Assembly: GCA_929200535.1 (NCBI GenBank)
Contig: CAKMZV010000016.1
Location: 1 to 49,931 of the forward strand
Origin: an uncultured Gammaproteobacteria bacterium
GTDB lineage: Bacteria; Pseudomonadota; Gammaproteobacteria; CAKMZV01
Direction of reading: 5' to 3'
DNA length: 49,931 nt
This document shows, piece by piece, positions 44,825-49,931 of this stretch; position 1 is the stretch's first letter; every line of letters begins with the position of its first letter. The translations under genes were made by a program, and so were the position numbers. The notes beneath the pieces were generated by a model. The model did not search any database and was not told the origin of the DNA. It saw only the letters and a list, made by a program, of their open reading frames with translations.

Positions 44825-45919
44825 TTATTTGGTACGATAATAGACAAAGCACCCATAAAAGAAAAGTAAGCAAGGTAAAATTGCTGCGGCTATTGAATGG
44901 GGAATGGCAAGATAAGAATTACTATTTCGGGCTAATTCAGTAAAAATAAAATACATTACTCCGATTAGTACCCCAATAAAAATTTTATCTCCAAGTTTCT
45001 GCACTCTTGGGGTTCCAAGCATAGTTGGCATTGTGATTAAAATTAGCCCAATAATGCTAAGAGGCATCAGCACTCGCTCCCAAAAAGAAAAAATAAATTT
45101 TCCTGCACCACCGCCATCAATATGATTTTTAGTAATGTAATCAGCATAACTTAGTAATTGTGAGAGAACCATTTGATTAGGTTCTAAAATACTATAAGAA
45201 AAAGTATCAAAAGTTAGATTAAGTTTAAAATCTTTATTTTTGATGGTATTGCGTTCAATACGTATGTGTTGCAAGCCTTGGGGAAGTGCTTGATTTTTAT
45301 AATGATATTTTGTATGTGTTATTTTTTGTAAAGATAGCGTGTTGTTTTGCCACTCTCCTTGAGCGGCATAATATTGATTAAGTAATTGACCTTGAGGATT
45401 TACTTGCCGAATAGTTACTCCAAAAACTTTTGAATCTTGGGTAGAAACAATATTGATAAAAAAATCTTCTGAACGAACCCACTCTCCTGTGATAGAAACA
45501 GTTGTATTTTCATTAGATTGTACAGGGGAGAGAATTTTTTTTGATTGATTTACAGCAAGTGGAAAGGCATATTCCATCAAAGTTCCCCAAATTAAAAATA
45601 TAAAAAAAGTCCCTTTTAAGACCATTAAAACTAAACTCCTAAATGGGTAGCCAAGTGCTTGTAATGCGACAATTTCTCTTTTGGACACCATACCTCCAAA
45701 GGCAAATAAAAAAGCCATCAATAAGATAGTGGGCAAGAAACCGTAAAAAAAAGCAAAGGTGCCTAAGCTAACGCCGAGCAAATAATCCCCTACGGGAAGA
45801 TTATTATCCAAATTTTCCAATAAACCGACCAGAAAAAACAGCGCATAAAAAACGACCCCGACAAGCAACGAAGAGAAAATAAATTTTTTACTGAAATATA
45901 AATCAATTTTAGAAAACAT
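44825..45919 (-). CDS. lptG: LPS export permease LptG
   Basis: 364 residues with six membrane helices, three before and three after a periplasmic beta-rich domain (about residues 125-250). With LptF and LptB it extracts LPS from the inner membrane. FGGMVSKREIVALQALGYPFR near 73 is the coupling-helix region; KLGDKIFIGVLIGVMYFIF near 308 marks LptG. It is 127 bases from lptF, with a large stem-loop between. Confidence 0.85.
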   Translation of the reverse strand: MFSKIDLYFSKKFIFSSLLVGVVFYALFFLVGLLENLDNNLPVGDYLLGVSLGTFAFFYGFLPTILLMAFLFAFGGMVSKREIVALQALGYPFRSLVLMVLKGTFFIFLIWGTLMEYAFPLAVNQSKKILSPVQSNENTTVSITGEWVRSEDFFINIVSTQDSKVFGVTIRQVNPQGQLLNQYYAAQGEWQNNTLSLQKITHTKYHYKNQALPQGLQHIRIERNTIKNKDFKLNLTFDTFSYSILEPNQMVLSQLLSYADYITKNHIDGGGAGKFIFSFWERVLMPLSIIGLILITMPTMLGTPRVQKLGDKIFIGVLIGVMYFIFTELARNSNSYLAIPHSIAAAILPCLLFFYGCFVYYRTK

Positions 45920-45991
45920 AAAAACTATGAATGTTTACGCTGGGTTACCTCTATTAAAGATGGGGCGATGGAAAAAAGATGAAAAATTTTT

Positions 45992-46054
45992 CCCAATGAG
46001 ATGGAAAAAGTGAGTAATAGCCATTCTATTGTCACTTTTTCCAACGCTATTGGG
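45992..46054 (-). terminator. large stem-loop at the lptF/lptG junction
   Basis: TGGAAAAAGTGA (46002-46013) pairs perfectly with TCACTTTTTCCA (46032-46043). An outer stem CCCAAT/ATTGGG (45992-45997, 46049-46054) and an inner AATAG/CTATT extend it. On the minus strand it is followed by AAAAATTTTT. The structure overlaps the last codons of lptF, so it may terminate or attenuate transcription into lptG. Confidence 0.6.
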
Positions 46055-47165
46055 GAGAATTTTTCGCTTTTTTACACGGGTCATATTTAGTAGATGTAAC
46101 CCGCAATAAACGATTTTCACTAAGCAACCACATTCCATAAAGTAATATCGCAAAAAACACATAAAGCCCGCCATAGCCAAACTCTGGAGACCATACTCCA
46201 GTTTCTGTATTTTGACGTACTAAAATCAGCAATTTGCTATAAACAAGAAAAATCACCAAGGCTGGAAGAATATTAATTAAGGGGCTTTTTCGTGGGCGAT
46301 AGCGCACGATAAACACTGCCAGCAAACAAAATAATAAAGCACTAATCACATACGATAAACGCCAAAAGAATTCCGCTATATGCTTGCTACTGCCATTTTG
46401 TAATAAATCAACAGTGCCAAGCATTCGAATAGAACGATTAAGATTTTGATTAACCGATTTTAGCAGATATTCAGAAAGGGAAAAATCTAAAGATTTTGCA
46501 TAAGTGATTGAAGAAGTTGAGGCAGAAGGCAGGTAAATCATCACATCATACAAACGCAACCAACGAGCGCCATTTTTGCTATAATCTTGCCCACTTTTTG
46601 CGGTAATAAACAGCTCTTGATTATTAATATTTGATTGAATAACCGCCCCCTTAAATTGACCATCTGGCAAGCTCTCACTAACGTATAACATAATATCTCT
46701 ACCATAAGTCTTTAAGGTGCGATCGCTAAATTTTAAATTAATTTCTGCTTTCGCTTGCTCACCAAGATGGCGCGTTTTTTCAAAACCCTGTGGCATTAGA
46801 AAAAAAGCAAGATAGCTGATAATCACCAAAAAAGGCAAAACAAAGAGAATCACATTTTTTAAAAACCACGCCTTACTGAGCCCTACTGCCATCATAATCA
46901 CACTTTCTTGTGAATTATTTAGGGAACTTAAATTAACAATAATGCCAATATATAAAGAAATACCGATGAGTAAGAGAATGAGCTCTGGAGATTGGGCAAG
47001 GAGAATTTTAGGTAAATAATGGATGGGCAAATCGTGCTGTTTAAAATCATAAGTAAGCTGCCCTAATGTGCTGGCAAAAAACAATACAAATAATACCAAA
47101 AAAATCGGCAACACCAAAGCCAATTGGCGTTTCCAAAGATAAACATCTAATTTTCCGTAGAGCAT
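46047..47165 (-). CDS. lptF: LPS export permease LptF
   Basis: 372 residues with the same topology as LptG: membrane helices at about 15-35, 55-75 and 100-120, a periplasmic domain, then three helices from about 270. The N-terminus (LDVYLWKRQLALVLPIFLVLF) and NSQESVIMMAVGLSKAWFL near 85 fit LptF. It ends in a charged tail (CKKAKNSPQ) encoded inside the junction stem-loop. It lies 12 bases after lptB. Confidence 0.85.
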   Translation of the reverse strand: MLYGKLDVYLWKRQLALVLPIFLVLFVLFFASTLGQLTYDFKQHDLPIHYLPKILLAQSPELILLLIGISLYIGIIVNLSSLNNSQESVIMMAVGLSKAWFLKNVILFVLPFLVIISYLAFFLMPQGFEKTRHLGEQAKAEINLKFSDRTLKTYGRDIMLYVSESLPDGQFKGAVIQSNINNQELFITAKSGQDYSKNGARWLRLYDVMIYLPSASTSSITYAKSLDFSLSEYLLKSVNQNLNRSIRMLGTVDLLQNGSSKHIAEFFWRLSYVISALLFCLLAVFIVRYRPRKSPLINILPALVIFLVYSKLLILVRQNTETGVWSPEFGYGGLYVFFAILLYGMWLLSENRLLRVTSTKYDPCKKAKNSPQ

Positions 47166-47177
47166 AACTTAGGCGTA

Positions 47178-47906
47178 TCAGCGTGTAATAACAAAATCCT
47201 CACCGAGATAGGCTTGTTTAACCTCCTCCACCTGCACCACTTCTTCGGGAGTGCCGGAAGCTAAAATTTTACCTGAATAAATAATATAAACAGAATCACA
47301 AATACTTAATGTTTCGTGTACGTTATGATCGGTGATAACCACGCCAATTCCTTTTTTAGCAAGATTGGCAACAACGGTTTTTGTATCATTTATCGAAATT
47401 GGATCCACCCCAGCAAAAGGCTCATCAAGCAAAATAAACTTAGGATCTGCTGCCAAGGCTCGAGCAATTTCAACTCGTCGGCGCTCCCCGCCTGATAGCT
47501 GAAAACCAAGTGATTTGCGAATATGGTCTAAGCTAAATTCCTGTATTAGTTGCTGCAAACGTTTATCGTTATTATGGCACTGTGGATTAATCTCTAAAAT
47601 ACTCATAATATTATCCTCAACACTTAATTTTGTGAAGATAGATGCCTCCTGTGGCAAATAGCCAATTCCCAGACGGGCACGCCGATGAATAGGCAAAGCC
47701 GTAATATCAGTACCATCAATCGAGACGCTCCCCTTATCCGGGCTTACCAAACCGCTAATCATATAAAAAAGCGTGGTCTTACCAGCCCCATTAGGTCCTA
47801 ACAACCCAACAACCTTTCCCGAAGAAATTTCCAAAGAAATATCTTTTATAACCTCTTTTTTACGATACGATTTGGCAATATTACTTGCTCTCAATTGATT
47901 TTTCAT
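47178..47906 (-). CDS. lptB: LPS export ATPase LptB
   Basis: 242 residues. Walker [15 protein letters not shown] near residue 34, Q-loop [10 protein letters not shown] near 81, signature [16 protein letters not shown] near 138, Walker [16 protein letters not shown] near 159, and His in [14 protein letters not shown]. Powers the LptB2FG exporter from the cytoplasm. It is seven bases after lptC; the usual lptA is not between them. Confidence 0.95.
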   Translation of the reverse strand: MKNQLRASNIAKSYRKKEVIKDISLEISSGKVVGLLGPNGAGKTTLFYMISGLVSPDKGSVSIDGTDITALPIHRRARLGIGYLPQEASIFTKLSVEDNIMSILEINPQCHNNDKRLQQLIQEFSLDHIRKSLGFQLSGGERRRVEIARALAADPKFILLDEPFAGVDPISINDTKTVVANLAKKGIGVVITDHNVHETLSICDSVYIIYSGKILASGTPEEVVQVEEVKQAYLGEDFVITR

Positions 47907-47913
47907 AATTTTA

Positions 47914-48486
47914 TTATTTCTCTGTACTATCCAATTTAAAGATAGAGTTTACTCTACCCAATAACTCAATTGATTGAGAATCTAAATCAAGTTTCATTTT
48001 TTTTGCGGTAATAACTCCCTGTGATGATTGGATTTTCATTGGTTGATTTGAGGTTAATAATTTTTTATCTATGTTATAACGAGCATCTCCAGTGGTGATA
48101 TTGACTGTGCTACTATTTTCATAATAACTAATCTTAATCGGTTTTTTTAGACGGGCATAATTTTTTTTGCTTTCATATAAAACGCCATTAGCATTAAGCT
48201 GGTTTTGTATCGTATGTATGCTTGATAATTGCTGTTGATACGCTCTTAGATTTTCCGCATAATATTCGTCAAGATTAACAAAATAGCTTAGGGTACTAAT
48301 TTGGGCAAAAGTAACTTTATCGGTCAACTGTACAAAGGAAATACCGTGTGCTGAAAAAATAATTTCTTTGGGTTGCTCCGCTGTTGCTGGAGATGGTTCA
48401 CTATTAAAAACCCATTTACTTATAGCCCCAATCAAAGCGACAAATAAAAAGGCAATTAATAAAAAAATCGTTTTTTTATTTTTCAC
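47914..48486 (-). CDS. lptC: LptC-like LPS transport protein
   Basis: 190 residues. One N-terminal membrane helix (about 7-25) anchors a periplasmic domain. The second half ([20 protein letters not shown], then [21 protein letters not shown]) has the strand pattern of the LptC/LptA jellyroll. Similarity is weak and the middle carries a helical insertion ([19 protein letters not shown]). The call rests mainly on position before lptB and on topology. Confidence 0.65.
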   Translation of the reverse strand: MKNKKTIFLLIAFLFVALIGAISKWVFNSEPSPATAEQPKEIIFSAHGISFVQLTDKVTFAQISTLSYFVNLDEYYAENLRAYQQQLSSIHTIQNQLNANGVLYESKKNYARLKKPIKISYYENSSTVNITTGDARYNIDKKLLTSNQPMKIQSSQGVITAKKMKLDLDSQSIELLGRVNSIFKLDSTEK

Positions 48487-48489
48487 TTT

Positions 48490-49371
48490 TTAAGTAATAG
48501 GATTATTATCGATAAGGCGTACATCTTGCAAATATACGGCTGCAAATAAACGTGCGTTTAGCTTTGCATTTGGTGATTCTACAAGCTGCAAATCATCATT
48601 GTCACGCACCTCAAAATAATCAATTGAAAAATATTTTTCTAAGTGTTTTTTTGCCTCCTTTAAAATAATTTGCCATTGCTCTTTTGATTGGCAACTTACT
48701 AGTCTTTGAACCGTTTCCTTCATACAATTAGGTAATTGTGTAGCAAACTCTAATTGCTCGGCATCAAAATAATTATTTCTTGAGCTTAACGCTAATTTTT
48801 TGGCATTACGTTTGGTGGGAGAAGAGAGAATTTTTATTGTTGGGAACAGCTTTGCGGTTATTTTTTGAAGGATAAGAAGTTGCTGATAATCCTTTTCACC
48901 AAAACAGGCACAATAAGGTTGCACCAATTCAAACAACCGACATACCACCTTAACCACCCCATCAAAAAAATGCGGACGACTCACCCCACAAAGCACCTTT
49001 GATAAGGGCTCTACATCAGGATAGTTTTGCAAGTTATAAATAGATAGAGCAGCATTCGATGGATAAATCTCCTCATTTTTTGGGATAAAGATAGCAGAAC
49101 AAGCCGTATTTGCCAAAAGGGCAATATCCTTTTCAAGTGTACGCGGATAAGAAGCAAAATCTTCTTGCGGAGAAAACTGTGCAGGATTCACAAAAATACT
49201 CACCATCACTTTATCGCAATGTGCAGCGACGGTTTCCACCAAAGACAAATGCCCACTATGCAAATTACCCATAGTTGGCACCAAGCCAATCCGGCAATCT
49301 TTATATTGATTCTGATACTGCTGTAATTGCTCTAAGCTACTAAGATTTTGAATATTATGTGAGGGCGTCAT
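48490..49371 (-). CDS. panC: pantothenate synthetase
   Basis: 293 residues. Joins pantoate and beta-alanine with ATP. Nucleotidyltransferase motif MGNLHSGHLSLVE near residue 34, VSIFVNPAQFSPQEDFASYPRT near 58, HFFDGVVKVVCRLF near 133, FGEKDYQQLLIL near 156 and LALSSRNNY (the KMSKS-like loop) near 193. It lies three bases before lptC on the same strand, an unusual neighbour for panC. panB is not in the window. Confidence 0.92.
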   Translation of the reverse strand: MTPSHNIQNLSSLEQLQQYQNQYKDCRIGLVPTMGNLHSGHLSLVETVAAHCDKVMVSIFVNPAQFSPQEDFASYPRTLEKDIALLANTACSAIFIPKNEEIYPSNAALSIYNLQNYPDVEPLSKVLCGVSRPHFFDGVVKVVCRLFELVQPYCACFGEKDYQQLLILQKITAKLFPTIKILSSPTKRNAKKLALSSRNNYFDAEQLEFATQLPNCMKETVQRLVSCQSKEQWQIILKEAKKHLEKYFSIDYFEVRDNDDLQLVESPNAKLNARLFAAVYLQDVRLIDNNPIT

Positions 49372-49452
49372 TATAAAACAAGCACGGAGGCAAAACCACT
49401 GAAAAATTATCTAAACTAAGAGTTAATTTTACCCTGATAAGATACTTATTTC

Positions 49453-49470
49453 GAGACCGTTGCAAAATGC
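49453..49470. repeat. solo end of the GAGACCG element family
   Basis: GAGACCGTTGCAAAATGC, near-identical to the inverted copy at 43341-43359. It is followed by an A/G-rich run ending in a TTTTTT stretch; no partner end is seen. Confidence 0.45.
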
Positions 49471-49640
49471 AAGCAAGCGAAAGAAAAAAGAGAAAAATTT
49501 TTTCTCGGAATGCTTAAGATGTAGTAATTTACTGTCATTCCTCTTTCTGCCATCCTGAAGCCTTTTCCTGTCATTCTGAGGCTTGCCCTCAGAATCTCTT
49601 GCACGGAGTATTACTCATTCCCACGTAGGAGCACAAACAA

Positions 49641-49667
49641 GCTCCCTCTCCCTCAGGGAGAGGGAGC
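49641..49667. repeat. perfect 12-bp palindrome, GC-rich
   Basis: GCTCCCTCTCCC-TCA-GGGAGAGGGAGC. It is part of a patch of dispersed intergenic repeats that also contains the 'cattctgag' type sequence near 49575. Confidence 0.6.
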
Positions 49668-49687
49668 CAGCGTCCTCCCTTTTACTC

Positions 49688-49711
49688 GTTCCCACGCAGG
49701 AGCGTGGGAAC
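49688..49711. repeat. GTTCCCACGC palindromic repeat
   Basis: GTTCCCACGC-AGGA-GCGTGGGAAC, a perfect 10-bp inverted repeat. A decayed copy lies at about 49618-49640. Repeats of this form are widespread in bacterial intergenic regions. Confidence 0.6.
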
Positions 49712-49743
49712 CATTAACCATTGACAATTAACAATTAACCATT
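49709..49743. repeat. imperfect 7-bp tandem repeat (AACCATT)
   Basis: Five heptamers: AACCATT, AACCATT, GACAATT, AACAATT, AACCATT. The first overlaps the end of the preceding palindrome by three bases. Confidence 0.7.
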
Positions 49744-49779
49744 ATTTTGTGGATTTTTTCTTTTTTTACTTAAATATGC

Positions 49780-49785
49780 TATAAT
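49780..49785 (+). promoter_or_regulatory. extended -10 promoter near the right edge
   Basis: TATAAT preceded by TGC (TGCTATAAT) is a consensus extended -10. No strong -35 is seen in the T-rich stretch upstream, which such promoters do not need. It points right, toward the possible ORF at 49883. Confidence 0.55.
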
Positions 49786-49882
49786 GACTTTAATTAATTT
49801 GTATTTATTTGGCATAAAAAACGCCATTTTGCCGTTGTTTTTTCCTCGGACTACTATTTTAATTTTTGAACCCTATCAAACT

Positions 49883-49931
49883 ATGCGTATATGTGCCTAT
49901 TTTCTAAAATCACCCCCCCCCCCCCCCCCCC
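49883..49931 (+). CDS. possible start of an ORF running into a 19-base C tract (partial)
   Basis: ATG 49883 opens a frame reading MRICAYFLKS and then enters an unbroken run of 19 C (49913-49931) in the proline frame, where the window ends. About 100 bases upstream is an extended -10 promoter. Such tracts inside a 5' coding region are a hallmark of phase-variable genes, but no ribosome binding site is visible and the tract may simply be where an assembly stopped. Confidence 0.25.
   Translation, partial: MRICAYFLKSPPPPPP

Noticed and set aside
45935-46180. Small minus-strand ORF across the lptF/lptG junction
   Set aside because: It overlaps the 3' end of lptF in another frame and covers the stem-loop; no independent support.
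49709-49743. CRISPR-like array
   Set aside because: The 7-bp units are contiguous with no spacers; this is a simple tandem repeat. No CRISPR array or cas gene was seen anywhere.

Overview
The window is an AT-rich chromosomal stretch of a Gram-negative bacterium, most likely a gammaproteobacterium. The pointers are a meso-DAP type MurE, the LptB/C/F/G lipopolysaccharide exporter, DsbB, RuvB and a MipA/OmpV outer-membrane protein. I cannot name the genus. No tRNA, rRNA, CRISPR array or intact transposase was seen.

Layout: (1) 243-9251 is the front half of a dcw division/cell-wall cluster: a small ribbon-helix-helix-like gene where mraZ would be expected, rsmH, a degenerate FtsZ paralogue, ftsL (with no ordinary start codon), ftsI, murE, murF and mraY. 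It stops after mraY; murD, ftsW, murG, murC, ftsQ, ftsA and ftsZ are not here. (2) 9276-17354 is a mixed housekeeping block: an XdhC-like gene plus a nucleoside-type ABC ATPase, ung, mipA/ompV, ruvB, trpD-trpC and dsbB. (3) 17698-40058 is a large amine-catabolism region: a gamma-butyrobetaine hydroxylase-like dioxygenase, a LysE/RhtB exporter, a complete set for the N-methylglutamate pathway (gmaS, mgsABC and sarcosine-oxidase-like mgdABCD), a second glutamine-synthetase-like/FAD-oxidoreductase pair, an unknown 127-residue protein, a DUF1989-GcvT fusion and a ProXVW-type betaine transporter. (4) 40115-44802 holds a GumK-like glycosyltransferase, a TviB-like nucleotide-sugar dehydrogenase and an aldehyde dehydrogenase. 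(5) 44825-49371, minus strand, is panC-lptC-lptB-lptF-lptG, without lptA. (6) The last 560 bases are intergenic repeats, a strong promoter and the start of a possible ORF running into a 19-base C tract at the window edge.

How the genes work together: region 3 reads as import of a methylated amine or betaine (ProXVW), ligation of methylamine to glutamate (GmaS), transfer to give N-methylglutamate (MgsABC) and oxidation by a four-subunit dehydrogenase (MgdABCD) that passes the C1 unit to tetrahydrofolate. Extra genes suggest a second gamma-glutamylated substrate and a further folate-dependent methyl or aminomethyl transfer.

A family of 159-242 bp fold-back elements (MITE-like, ends GAGACCTTTGCA, several with 5-bp target duplications) is scattered through intergenic gaps, often directly at stop codons or just upstream of starts. 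Decayed or almost completely deleted copies are also present. The most novel items are the FtsZ-like protein that has lost all visible GTPase motifs yet keeps an FtsZ-like C-terminal tail, and the extended N-methylglutamate island.
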